DNA of 52,940 nt, taken from the NCBI GenBank assembly GCA_027306495.1, contig DAHUZQ010000229.1, positions 1-52,940 on the forward strand, written 5' to 3'. Shown in pieces: positions 1-8,233 of the stretch (position 1 is the first letter of the stretch; the number at the start of each line of letters is the position of its first letter). The DNA comes from Actinomycetota bacterium. GTDB taxonomy: Bacteria > Actinomycetota > Actinomycetes > Streptosporangiales > Streptosporangiaceae. Below the pieces are notes generated by a model. It was not told the origin of the DNA. It ran no database searches and saw only the letters and a list, made by a program, of their open reading frames with translations. Position numbers and translations under genes: made by a program.

Positions 1-124
1 GGTCCGCCGGGCGGTGAGCGCTTTCGCGGAACGGTACACCGACCGGGGCCGCTGCCCCGCTGACGACTGGCTGGATGGACGCAGACCGTCCGCACCACTG
101 ACGATGCTGGAGGGCCACCCATGA
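1..124 (+). CDS. egtA: EgtA C-terminal end (partial)
   Basis: Only the last 40 codons are in the window; the gene begins upstream. The open frame (codons starting at base 2) ends at TGA 122-124 and reads ...FAERYTDRGRCPADDWL..., which resembles the end of EgtA. EgtA is the glutamate-cysteine ligase that makes gamma-glutamylcysteine for ergothioneine synthesis. The stop overlaps the egtB start by 4 bp (ATGA), so translation is probably coupled. The assignment rests mainly on position immediately before egtB plus this short tail; the catalytic part cannot be seen. Confidence 0.75.
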   Translation, partial: VRRAVSAFAERYTDRGRCPADDWLDGRRPSAPLTMLEGHP

Positions 125-1449
125 CCCAGACCGAGATGCCGGAGGCCCGGCTCCGCGAGCAGATCCTGGCCAAGCTCGCCGCGGCCCGGGAGCGCACCAG
201 TTTGCTCACCGGCTGCGTCGAGGAGGAGGACCTGGTGCGTCAGCACTCGCCGCTGATGTCGCCGCTGGTCTGGGACCTCGCCCACATCGCGAACCAGGAG
301 GAACTATGGCTGCTGCGGGGTGTTGGCGGCCGCGAGCCGATGCATCCCGAGATCGACCCGCTCTACGACGCTTTCCAGCACCCCCGGGCGGAGCGGCCCT
401 CGCTGCCGCTGCTGCCGCCTGCGCAGGCGCGCTCCTACTCCCGCGAAGTCCGGGGCCGGGTCCTCGATGTCGTCGAAGGAGCGGTCCTGCACGGAACGCC
501 GCTGGTCCAGGACGGGTTCGTGTTCGGCATGATCGCCCAGCACGAGCAGCAGCATGACGAGACCATGCTCATCACGCACCAACTGCGGGCCGGCGCCCCG
601 GCGCTGACCGCCCCGGCGCCACCTGGTCCTGCCGGGGACGCCGGGGGCCTGCCGAGCGAGGTGCTCATCCCGGGCGGTCCGTTCAGTATGGGAACGTCGG
701 TGGAGCCGTGGGCGCTGGACAACGAGCGGCCGGCCCACACCGTGCAGGTGGCGCCCTTCTTCCTCGACGCGACCCCGGTCACCAACGCCGCCTACCGCCA
801 ATTCATCGATGCCGGCGGTTACCACGAACCCCGCTGGTGGAGCCAGGCGGGGTGGGCGCACCGCCAGCAGGCGGGCCTGTCCGCCCCGTTGTTCTGGCGC
901 CGTGAGGGCAGCGGCTGGGCGCGCAGGCGGTTCGGCGTCACCGAAGAGGTCCCGCCGGATGAGCCGGTCCTGCACGTGTGCTGGTACGAGGCGCAGGCCT
1001 ATGCCAGCTGGGCCGGCCGGCGGCTCCCCACCGAGGCCGAGTGGGAGAAGGCCGCCCGCTACGACCCGGCGAGCGGGCGCTCGCGCCGCTACCCCTGGGG
1101 CGATGAGGATCCCGGCCCGGACCACGCCAACCTGGGGCAGCGGCATCTGCAGCCGGCCCCGGCCGGCAGCTATCCGGCTGGTGCGGCGCCGTCGGGGGCC
1201 CGCCAGCTCATCGGGGACGTGTGGGAGTGGACCGCGAGCGATTTCCTGCCCTATCCGGGGTTTGCGGCTTGGCCCTACCGGGAGTATTCGGAGGTCTTCT
1301 TCGGCGGCGAGTACAAGGTTCTGCGGGGCGGCTCGTTCGCGGTCGATCCGGTTGCGTGCCGGGGAACGTTCCGCAACTGGGACTATCCGGTCCGGCGGCA
1401 GATCTTCGCCGGATTCCGGACGGCCCGGGACGCGCCGGCCGGGGCGTGA
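121..1449 (+). CDS. egtB: EgtB, hercynine oxygenase / sulfoxide synthase
   Basis: This non-haem iron enzyme joins hercynine to gamma-glutamylcysteine with O2, giving the sulfoxide intermediate of ergothioneine. The 442-aa protein has an N-terminal DinB-like helical domain (about residues 10-165) and a C-terminal FGE-sulfatase domain (about 180-438). The iron ligands expected for the family are visible: His55 in DLAHIANQEE, and His141 and His145 in HEQQHDE. The FGE part shows GGPFSMG, ATPVTN, RLPTEAEWE, GDVWEWT and the closing LRGGSF...FRNWD...GFR pattern. The start overlaps the egtA stop, and egtC follows after 9 bp, so it sits inside an egtABCD operon. Length and domain order are normal for actinobacterial EgtB. 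Confidence 0.95.
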   Translation: MTQTEMPEARLREQILAKLAAARERTSLLTGCVEEEDLVRQHSPLMSPLVWDLAHIANQEELWLLRGVGGREPMHPEIDPLYDAFQHPRAERPSLPLLPPAQARSYSREVRGRVLDVVEGAVLHGTPLVQDGFVFGMIAQHEQQHDETMLITHQLRAGAPALTAPAPPGPAGDAGGLPSEVLIPGGPFSMGTSVEPWALDNERPAHTVQVAPFFLDATPVTNAAYRQFIDAGGYHEPRWWSQAGWAHRQQAGLSAPLFWRREGSGWARRRFGVTEEVPPDEPVLHVCWYEAQAYASWAGRRLPTEAEWEKAARYDPASGRSRRYPWGDEDPGPDHANLGQRHLQPAPAGSYPAGAAPSGARQLIGDVWEWTASDFLPYPGFAAWPYREYSEVFFGGEYKVLRGGSFAVDPVACRGTFRNWDYPVRRQIFAGFRTARDAPAGA

Positions 1450-1458
1450 GGCCGGGCG

Positions 1459-2208
1459 ATGTGCCGTCACCTGGCCTATCTGGGCCCGCCGGTCCCGTTG
1501 CGGACGGTAATCACCGATCCGCCGTTCGGGCTCGCCCGGCAGGCGTGGGCGCCCCGCCGGCAGCGGCACGGGTCGATGAACGTGGACGGTTTCGGCGTGG
1601 GCTGGTACGCGCCGGGCGACCAGTTGCCCGCCCGCTACCGGCGGGCGGGACCGATCTGGGCCGATCCCGACTTCGCGGACCTGGGCCGGGTGATCCGGTC
1701 CGCCGCGCTGCTCGCCGCGGTCCGGTCGGCCACGCCCGGTACCTCGGAAGGGGCCGCCGCCGCGGCGCCGTTCGTCGGCGGCCGTTGGCTGTTCAGCCAC
1801 AACGGGGTCCTGAAAGGGTGGCCGGATACGGCCGGTTCCCTCGCCGCGACTGTCCCCCCGGCCGACCTGCTCGCGCTCGAATCGCGCTGCGACTCGGCGC
1901 TGGCCTGGGCGCTGGTGCTGCGGCGGCTGCGGGACGGGCACACGCTGCCGTCGGCGCTCAGCGCGACCATCGCCAGCCTGCGTGAGCATGGTGTGACCGG
2001 ACGTTTCAATTTCCTGCTGACGGACGGGGCCGAGATCGCAGCCACGGCTTGCGGCGACACCCTGTGCTACCGGCTGAGCGAGGGCGGCTGTGTGGTGGCC
2101 TCCGAGCCCAGCGACGACGAGCCTGGCTGGACCGAGGTCCGCGACTCCAGCGTGCTGACCGCGACCCCCGACCACGTGGAGGTGTACCCGCTTTCGACCA
2201 GTGCCTGA
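1459..2208 (+). CDS. egtC: EgtC, gamma-glutamyl-hercynylcysteine sulfoxide amidohydrolase
   Basis: This class II (Ntn-type) glutamine amidotransferase-fold hydrolase removes the gamma-glutamyl group from the EgtB product. The 249-aa protein starts MCRHLAYLG, so Cys2 becomes the catalytic N-terminal nucleophile once Met is removed; this fixes the ATG at 1459. Further family motifs are NVDGFGVGWY, the SHNGVLKG segment and the ESRCDSALAWALVL segment. It lies 9 bp after egtB and 70 bp before egtD. Length fits EgtC (about 230-250 aa). Confidence 0.94.
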   Translation: MCRHLAYLGPPVPLRTVITDPPFGLARQAWAPRRQRHGSMNVDGFGVGWYAPGDQLPARYRRAGPIWADPDFADLGRVIRSAALLAAVRSATPGTSEGAAAAAPFVGGRWLFSHNGVLKGWPDTAGSLAATVPPADLLALESRCDSALAWALVLRRLRDGHTLPSALSATIASLREHGVTGRFNFLLTDGAEIAATACGDTLCYRLSEGGCVVASEPSDDEPGWTEVRDSSVLTATPDHVEVYPLSTSA

Positions 2209-2278
2209 TCAGCTACCGACCGATCGGGAGCGCCGCGGCGTGGCGGATCGGTCTCGAACCGGAAGGATCACTGGACTG

Positions 2279-3250
2279 ATGGCTGCTCTACGGGTGGAAC
2301 GGTGCCTGCCGGAGGGGTTCCTCGGGGCCTCGCTGCGGGCCGATGCTCTGGCCGGACTGTCCGCGTCCCCCAAGTCGCTGCCGCCCAAATGGCTCTACGA
2401 CGAGCGAGGCAGCGAGCTCTTCGAAAAGATCACCCGCCTGGAGGAGTACTACCCCACCCGGGCGGAGCGCTCGATCCTGCAGGTGGTGGCAGGCGAGGTG
2501 GCGGCGGCGACCCGGGCGGTCACCCTGGTGGAGCTAGGGGCCGGCGCGGCGGACAAGACCCGGCTGCTGCTCGATGCCCTGCGCGCGGCGGGGACGCTGG
2601 CCGAATTCGTCCCCGTCGACGTCAGCGAGAGCGCGCTGACGGACGCCGCGCGGCGGTTGATGGGCGAATACCCGGGGCTGGCGGTCACGGCGGTCGTCTC
2701 CGATTTCGAGGAACATCTCGGGCTGCCGGAGTCCGCCGGGCCGCGGCTGGTCGCGTTTTTGGGGAGCACCATCGGCAACCTGCTGCCGGACCAGCGGGCG
2801 AACTTCCTGGCCGGGCTGCGCCAGCGGCTGCGGCGGGGGGATTGGCTGCTGCTGGGGACGGACCTGGTCAAGGAGGTGCCGGTGCTGCTGGCCGCCTACG
2901 ACGACGCGGCCGGGGTCACCGCCGAGTTCAACAAGAACGTGCTCGCGGTGCTCAACAACGAACTCGGGGCAACGTTCGATCCCGATGACTTCGACCACGT
3001 CGCCTGGTGGAACCCCGAGGCCGAATGGATCGAGATGCGGCTGCGCTCGAGGCTGGACCAGACCGTGGCGGTGCCCCGGATCGGGCTCAGCGTGTCGTTC
3101 GCCGCGGCGGAGGAGATGCGGACCGAGGTGTCGGCGAAGTTCCGCGAGGACCGGGTGCGTGCGGAATTGGCTGCGGCGGGGTTCGCGATGCGTTCCTGGT
3201 GGACCGATCAGGCCGGCCAGTTCGGCCTGTCGCTGTCCGTGCCCGACTGA
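2279..3250 (+). CDS. egtD: EgtD, L-histidine N-alpha-trimethyltransferase
   Basis: EgtD trimethylates L-histidine to hercynine using S-adenosylmethionine, the first committed step of ergothioneine synthesis. The open frame reaches back to 2201, overlapping egtC, but I chose ATG 2279. It has an AAGGA motif about 10 bases upstream and gives 323 aa, the usual EgtD length, beginning MAALRVERCLPEG. Family motifs are PPKWLYDERGSELFEKIT near residue 40, the SAM loop LVELGAGAADKTR near 85, FLGSTIGNL, and the substrate-side NKNVLAVLNNELGA and AWWNPEAEWIEM. It is the last gene of the egt operon. Confidence 0.95.
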   Translation: MAALRVERCLPEGFLGASLRADALAGLSASPKSLPPKWLYDERGSELFEKITRLEEYYPTRAERSILQVVAGEVAAATRAVTLVELGAGAADKTRLLLDALRAAGTLAEFVPVDVSESALTDAARRLMGEYPGLAVTAVVSDFEEHLGLPESAGPRLVAFLGSTIGNLLPDQRANFLAGLRQRLRRGDWLLLGTDLVKEVPVLLAAYDDAAGVTAEFNKNVLAVLNNELGATFDPDDFDHVAWWNPEAEWIEMRLRSRLDQTVAVPRIGLSVSFAAAEEMRTEVSAKFREDRVRAELAAAGFAMRSWWTDQAGQFGLSLSVPD

Positions 3251-3358
3251 CGGCGCGCAACTGCCGGCCCGGACACTGCTCCGGCACGCGGCCGGGCTTT
3301 CCGTGCCCTCTGCGGGTAACCTCGATGTCGAGATACCACGCAGCGCTGGAGGCTGAAC

Positions 3359-4543
3359 ATGACAGCGGTGTTCGCGGTGGACGCGTGCCGGACCCCGGTC
3401 GGCCGGATCAAGGGCGCGCTCGCGGCGGTCCGGCCGGACCACCTGACCGCGGCGGTTATGCGGGCGCTGCTGGCCCGTAACGCCTGGCTGGACCCGGCCA
3501 GGATCGACGACGTGTACTGGGGCGCGGCCAACCAGGCGGGGGAGGACAACCGGAACGTGGCCCGGATGGGGGTGCTGCTGGCGGGATTGCCGGTGGAGAT
3601 CCCCGGCGCGACCGTGAACCGGCTGTGCGGGTCAGGGATGGAGGCCATCGCCGGGGCGGCGCGCGCCATCGCGGCCGGGGACGCTGACGTCTGCCTGGCA
3701 GGGGGAGTGGAGTCGATGACCCGCGCGCCATTTGTGCTGCCGCGGCCGGAGAGCGCGTTCCCCCGTGATGCCGGTGTGGTCGACACGCGGCTGGGGTGGC
3801 GGCTGGTCAGCCCGCGGATGCGGGAAATGTACCCGCCGATCAGCCTGGGCGAGACGGCGGAGAACGTCGCCGACCGGTACCAGGTGAGCAGGCAGCGGCA
3901 GGATGAGTTCGCGCTGCGCAGCCACCAGCGCGCCGCCGCTGCCCAGGCCCGTGGCGCCTTCGACAGCGAGATCATCCCGGTGGCCACGCCCGCCGGCGAG
4001 GTGACCCGCGACGAAGGGGTCAGGGCCGACCTCAGCATGGAAGAACTGGCCGGCAAGCAGCCGGCGTTCCGGCCGGGCGGCACCGTGACGGGGGGTAACT
4101 CCTCCCCCCTGAACGACGGTGCGGCATGCCTGCTGGTGATGTCCGCGCGCGCGGTTTCGGAGGCTGGGCTCACCCCGCTGGCCCGCTATGTCGGCACCGC
4201 CGCCGCCGGAGTCCACCCCGACTACATGGGAATCGGGCCCGTGCCCGCGATGGGCAAGGTGCTGGGCCGGGCCGGATGGACCGTCGACCAGCTTGACCTC
4301 ATCGAACTCAACGAGGCCTTCGCCGCGCAGGCGGTGGCCGTTGTTGACGAGCTCAAGCTTGATGAGGAACGGGTCAACGTGAACGGCGGTGCCATCGCCA
4401 TCGGTCATCCGCTCGGTTGCTCGGGAGCCCGGATCACCACCACCCTGCTGCACGAACTGCGGCGCGGCCGGGGCACGCGGGCTGCCGCCTCCATGTGCAT
4501 CGGCGTCGGCCAGGGGATCGCCACGCTCTGGGAAACGGCGTAG
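3359..4543 (+). CDS. Thiolase (acetyl-CoA C-acyltransferase), PcaF/PaaJ-like
   Basis: Predicted thiolase that cleaves or condenses 3-oxoacyl-CoA thioesters. The 394-aa protein has the acylated Cys90 in VNRLCGSGME, His350 in GHPLGCSGAR and the second active Cys380 in CIGVGQG. The segment ...GGVESMTRAPFV...VDTRLGWRLVSPRMREMY...ETAENVA is most like 3-oxoadipyl-CoA thiolases of the PcaF/PaaJ branch. However, no other pca, paa or beta-oxidation gene is adjacent, so the substrate is open. A perfect dyad CTCGATGTCGAG lies at 3321-3332 and GGAGG sits just before the ATG. It follows egtD after 108 bp and probably has its own promoter. Confidence 0.9.
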   Translation: MTAVFAVDACRTPVGRIKGALAAVRPDHLTAAVMRALLARNAWLDPARIDDVYWGAANQAGEDNRNVARMGVLLAGLPVEIPGATVNRLCGSGMEAIAGAARAIAAGDADVCLAGGVESMTRAPFVLPRPESAFPRDAGVVDTRLGWRLVSPRMREMYPPISLGETAENVADRYQVSRQRQDEFALRSHQRAAAAQARGAFDSEIIPVATPAGEVTRDEGVRADLSMEELAGKQPAFRPGGTVTGGNSSPLNDGAACLLVMSARAVSEAGLTPLARYVGTAAAGVHPDYMGIGPVPAMGKVLGRAGWTVDQLDLIELNEAFAAQAVAVVDELKLDEERVNVNGGAIAIGHPLGCSGARITTTLLHELRRGRGTRAAASMCIGVGQGIATLWETA

Positions 4544-4617
4544 CGGTCGGTCGGCAGGACCGGCCCGATCGCCGCGACCGGAGGGCTTGACCAGGCGGCC
4601 GCCGTCCTCGCGGGCGC

Positions 4618-4632
4618 GCCGGGCACCCCGGC
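4618..4632. terminator. Possible bidirectional terminator hairpin
   Basis: A perfect stem GCCGGG / CCCGGC with a CAC loop lies between the convergent thiolase and hesB-like genes. There is no T-run on either side, so it could be a rho-independent terminator of the GC-only actinobacterial kind or a chance hairpin in GC-rich DNA. Confidence 0.35.
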
Positions 4633-4645
4633 CAGCCCCGGATAG

Positions 4646-4933
4646 CTACATGGCCTGCTCCTGGACGCTGAAGGCGACCCCGCCCTGGTCGTCCACCTCG
4701 GCGTCGAGTGACTTGTCCGAAAGCGCCTGGGCGGCCATGGGCTCAACGAAGACCCGCGCCCCGTCGGTTTCGATGACTTCGTCACCCTCGGTGGGGGTGG
4801 CCGCGAGGGACAGCTGGAATGAGGGAATCTCTTCTCCCTGTGCCATGATGCGCAGGCCAGTGTCCGCCGGGAGCTCTGGCTGCGAGGTGAGGGCCCGGAT
4901 GGCCGTCACGGCGTTGTCCGTGAGCATCAGCAT
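4646..4933 (-). CDS. HesB/IscA-like Fe-S biogenesis family protein without cysteines
   Basis: The 95-aa protein begins MLMLTDNAVTAIRAL and contains GLRIMAQ, DEVIETDGARVFVEP and a terminal AFSV segment, the pattern of A-type Fe-S carrier proteins (HesB/IscA/ErpA). Classical members bind iron or a cluster through three conserved cysteines. None is visible here, so it cannot coordinate a cluster in the usual way. The ATG at 4933 is chosen because GGGAGG lies about 9 bases upstream; a longer frame back to 5071 has no such site. It is divergent from the phosphatidyltransferase gene. Fold assignment is fairly secure, function is not. Confidence 0.75.
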   Translation of the reverse strand: MLMLTDNAVTAIRALTSQPELPADTGLRIMAQGEEIPSFQLSLAATPTEGDEVIETDGARVFVEPMAAQALSDKSLDAEVDDQGGVAFSVQEQAM

Positions 4934-5058
4934 GTCCTGTTTCCTCCCAATCACTGTTCGCGCAATATTCGGCGCCCCTACCCACTGGAGGGGTCCGCAC
5001 ACCCCTTCGGGGCAGGGGGCCGTGCCGTCCCGGTGGATCAGCAGGTATGGTCCGCACC

Positions 5059-5697
5059 ATGGAGGGGCCACAGCACGGCACAGTGGCGGGGCACGCGCCC
5101 GAGCCCGGTCAGGCGCCGCTCGCCCCGCCTGACCGGGTCCTCACGGTGCCGAACGCGATCAGCGTGGCCAGGCTGGCCGGGGTCCCGGTCTTCCTGTGGC
5201 TGGTGCTCGGCCCGCACGCGGACGGCTGGGCCGTCGGTCTGCTGATCGCCGCGGGGGTGTCGGACTGGCTCGACGGGAAGATCGCGCGGGCCTGGAACCA
5301 GACGAGCAGGCTCGGCCAGGTTCTCGATCCGGCCGCGGACCGGCTCTACATCGCCGCCACGCTGGCGGGCCTGGCGATCCGGCAGATCATCCCCTGGTGG
5401 CTGGTCGGGGTGCTGGTGGCCAGGGAAGCCGTGCTCGGCCTCGCGCTCATCGCGCTGCACCGCCACCGTTACGGCCCGCTGCAGGTGAGCCTGGTGGGCA
5501 AGGCCGCGACGCTATGCCTGCTGTATGCCTTCCCGTTGCTGTTCCTCGGCGCGCACGCCGGGGAAGCGGCGCTGGCGGCCCGGGTGGCCGGTTGGTCCTT
5601 CGCTATCTGGGGAAGTGCCCTGTACTGGTGGTCGGCCGCCCTCTACCTCACCCAGGTCCGCGCCTTGATCCGCGCGGACGCCGGGGGAGGAGAATGA
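5059..5697 (+). CDS. CDP-alcohol phosphatidyltransferase (PgsA family)
   Basis: Integral membrane enzyme that moves a phosphatidyl group from CDP-diacylglycerol to an alcohol. The complete signature D-x2-DG-x2-AR-x8-G-x3-D-x3-D is visible as DWLDGKIAR...GQVLDPAADR. Several membrane segments follow (for example IIPWWLVGVLVAREAVLGLALI). The position before the garA block matches pgsA2 of mycobacteria, but substrate (glycerol phosphate, inositol phosphate or phosphatidylglycerol) cannot be read from sequence. A TATGGT hexamer at 5046-5051 lies 7 bases before ATG 5059, suggesting a leaderless transcript starting at this codon (212 aa). The upstream ATG at 5047 would add four residues but falls inside that hexamer. 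Confidence 0.88.
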   Translation: MEGPQHGTVAGHAPEPGQAPLAPPDRVLTVPNAISVARLAGVPVFLWLVLGPHADGWAVGLLIAAGVSDWLDGKIARAWNQTSRLGQVLDPAADRLYIAATLAGLAIRQIIPWWLVGVLVAREAVLGLALIALHRHRYGPLQVSLVGKAATLCLLYAFPLLFLGAHAGEAALAARVAGWSFAIWGSALYWWSAALYLTQVRALIRADAGGGE

Positions 5698-5734
5698 GCG
5701 CGGGGGTCACGGCCGGGAGGGAGAACTGTCACCG

Positions 5735-8233
5735 GTGAAAGCAGTAGTCATGGCGGGTGGCGAGGGAACCCGGTTGCGGCCGATGACCGCCAACCAGCCG
5801 AAGCCGCTGCTCCCGGTCGCCAACAAGCCGATCATGGAGCACGTCCTGCGCCTGCTGAAGCGGCACGGCTTCTCCGAGACGATCGTCACGGTCCAGTTCC
5901 TGGCCTCCCTCGTGCGCAACTACTTCGGGGACGGCGAAGACGTCGGGATGAACCTGCAGTACGCGACCGAGGAGACCCCGCTCGGCACCGCTGGCAGTGT
6001 CAAGAACGCCGAGGACGCGCTGCGGGACGGCCCCTTCCTGGTGATCTCCGGAGACGCGCTGACCGACATCGACCTGTCGGCGCTGGTCCGCTACCACCGG
6101 GAGCAGGGGGCGCTGGTCACGGTGGGGCTCACCCGCGTGCCCAACCCCCTGGAGTTCGGCATCATCATCGTCGGTGAGGATGGCCGCATCCAGCGGTTCC
6201 TGGAGAAGCCGACCTGGGGCCAGGTCTTCTCCGACACCGTGAACACCGGCATCTACGTCATGGAACCCGAGGTCCTGGCGGAGGTCCCGCGCGGCGAGGC
6301 GGTGGACTGGTCGGGCGATGTGTTCCCGCGGCTGCTGAAGGAAGGCGCACCCCTGTGCGGCTGGATCGCCGAGGGCTACTGGGAGGACGTTGGCACCTTC
6401 GAGAGCTACCTGAAGGCACAGGCGGACGTGCTGTCGGGACGCGTGGACGCCGAGATCGAGGGCTTCGAGGTCTCACCGGGGGTCTGGATCGCTGAGGGCG
6501 CAGAGGTGGACGTGGACGCGATCCTCACCGGCCCGCTGTGCATCGGCGATTACGCCAAGGTGGAGGCGGGCGCGCAACTGCGCGAGTTCACGGTGGTCGG
6601 GAACAACGTGGTGATCAAGGAGGGCGCGTTCCTGCACCGGGCGGTCGTCCACAACAACGTCTACATCGGCCAGGGCACCACCCTGCGCGGATGCGTGATC
6701 GGCAAGAACACCGATGTGATGGCGTCGGTGCGGGTGGAGGAGTCGGCCATCGTCGGTGACGAGTGCGTAATCGAGCCCGAGGCGTACCTGTCGGCCGGCG
6801 TCAAGGTCTACCCGTTCAAGACCATCGAGGCCGGCGCGGTCGTCAACACCAGCGTGATCTGGGAGTCGCGGGGGCATCGCAGCCTGTTCGGCCCGCGGGG
6901 TGTCTCCGGCCTGGTGAATGTGGAGATCACCCCGGAGTTGTGCGTGCGGCTGGCGAGCGCCTGGGCGACCACCCTGTCGAAGGGGTCGGTGGTCACCACC
7001 TCGCGGGACGCCTCCCGGGCCGCGCGGGCGCTCAAGCGGGCCGTGCATGGCGCGCTCAACGCCAGCGCCATCAATGTGGTGGACCTGGAGGCGCAGCCAC
7101 TGCCGGTGGCGAGGTTCCATACCGCCCGCGGGGATTGCAGCGGGGGCATCGCCTTGCGCACGACCCCGAGCAACCCGCAGTCCATCGACCTGATCTTCCT
7201 GGACGAGCGGGGAGCGGAGCTGTCGCAGGCCGCCGCCCGCAAGCTGGAGCGGGTGTTCTCCCGGCAGGAATACCGCAGGGCCTTCCCGGGCGAGATCGCC
7301 GAGCTCAGCTATCCACCGCGGGTCGTGGAGTCCTACGCGGCGGAACTGGTGCGCGCCGTCGACATGACCGGCGTCCGCGAGGCCGGCCTGAAGGTGGTGG
7401 TGGACTGCGCGGGGGGCACCGCTTCGCTGGTCCTGCCCGCCCTGCTGGGCCGAATCGGGGTGGACGTGCTGAGCGTGAACACCGGCCTCGACGAGATGTC
7501 CCCGATCCAGAGCCTGGCCGACTCGCGAGCGGGGATGCAGCGCCTCGGTGATCTCGTCGCGTCCTCGCGGGCAGCGTTCGGTGTCCGGTTCGACCAGGTG
7601 GGTGAGCGCCTGCAGGTGGTCGATGACTCCGGTGAGATGGTCCCGCCGGAACGCGCGCTGCTGGTCGTGCTCGACCTCATCGCCGCGGAGCGGCACTCGG
7701 GACGGGTGGCCCTGCCGGTGACCACGACCAGGGTGGCCGAGCAGGTCTGCCGGTTCCACGGGGTCGCCGTGACGTGGACGTCGACCTCGCTGGCCGGCCT
7801 GACCGAGGCCACGGCGGCCGAGGAGGTGATCTTCGGCGCGGATGGCCGGGGCGGCTTCGTCGTCCCGGAATTCAGCCGCACCCTGGACGGCATCGCCGCC
7901 TTCGTGCGCATGCTGGGCCTGGTGGCCCGCACCCGGCTGACCCTCAGCCAGATCGATGACCGGATACCCCGGGCTTACCTGCTCAAGCGGTCCATGCCCA
8001 CGCCGTGGGCCGCGAAGGGGAGCGTGATGAGGACGGTCATGGAGGCGGCCGGGGGCCGGACCGTGGACACCACCGATGGCGTGCGGGTGGTGGAGCCCGA
8101 CGGCGGGTGGGTGCTGGTGCTGCCCGACCCCGCCGAGGCCGTGACTCACCTGTGGGCCGAGGGGCCGGATGCCGACCGGGCACAGTCGCTGCTGGACGAG
8201 TGGGCCGCGGTGGCCGAGCGGGCAGGCGGCTGA
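5735..8233 (+). CDS. Sugar-1-phosphate nucleotidyltransferase fused to a degenerate phosphomannomutase domain
   Basis: 832-aa fusion of the type annotated as mannose-1-phosphate guanylyltransferase/phosphomannomutase. Residues 1-235 are a nucleotidyltransferase domain with the NTP-binding loop GGEGTRLRP (8-16), SGDALTD around 105-111 and FLEKPT around 155-160. Residues 245-375 are a left-handed beta-helix of hexapeptide repeats. Residues 385-830 follow the phosphohexomutase fold. In that last part the phosphoserine loop (normally TASHNP) reads TTPSNP at 476-481, the metal site (DGDADR-like) reads DQVGER at 620-625, the sugar loop (GEQSGH-like) reads GADGRGG at 701-707, and the phosphate loop (RPSGTEP-like) reads LPDPAEA at 796-802. 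The mutase half therefore looks non-catalytic. GTG start, 37 bp after the phosphatidyltransferase gene. The sugar substrate is inferred, probably mannose 1-phosphate. Confidence 0.85.
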   Translation: MKAVVMAGGEGTRLRPMTANQPKPLLPVANKPIMEHVLRLLKRHGFSETIVTVQFLASLVRNYFGDGEDVGMNLQYATEETPLGTAGSVKNAEDALRDGPFLVISGDALTDIDLSALVRYHREQGALVTVGLTRVPNPLEFGIIIVGEDGRIQRFLEKPTWGQVFSDTVNTGIYVMEPEVLAEVPRGEAVDWSGDVFPRLLKEGAPLCGWIAEGYWEDVGTFESYLKAQADVLSGRVDAEIEGFEVSPGVWIAEGAEVDVDAILTGPLCIGDYAKVEAGAQLREFTVVGNNVVIKEGAFLHRAVVHNNVYIGQGTTLRGCVIGKNTDVMASVRVEESAIVGDECVIEPEAYLSAGVKVYPFKTIEAGAVVNTSVIWESRGHRSLFGPRGVSGLVNVEITPELCVRLASAWATTLSKGSVVTTSRDASRAARALKRAVHGALNASAINVVDLEAQPLPVARFHTARGDCSGGIALRTTPSNPQSIDLIFLDERGAELSQAAARKLERVFSRQEYRRAFPGEIAELSYPPRVVESYAAELVRAVDMTGVREAGLKVVVDCAGGTASLVLPALLGRIGVDVLSVNTGLDEMSPIQSLADSRAGMQRLGDLVASSRAAFGVRFDQVGERLQVVDDSGEMVPPERALLVVLDLIAAERHSGRVALPVTTTRVAEQVCRFHGVAVTWTSTSLAGLTEATAAEEVIFGADGRGGFVVPEFSRTLDGIAAFVRMLGLVARTRLTLSQIDDRIPRAYLLKRSMPTPWAAKGSVMRTVMEAAGGRTVDTTDGVRVVEPDGGWVLVLPDPAEAVTHLWAEGPDADRAQSLLDEWAAVAERAGG

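Noticed and set aside
304-2175. 623-codon open frame antisense to egtB/egtC
   Set aside because: Shadow frame typical of high-GC DNA: Arg/Pro/Gly-rich, no recognisable domain, while the sense strand has clear EgtB and EgtC motifs.
6473-8149. 558-codon antisense frame over the nucleotidyltransferase/mutase fusion
   Set aside because: His/Arg/Pro-rich translation without domains; the plus-strand protein is unambiguous.
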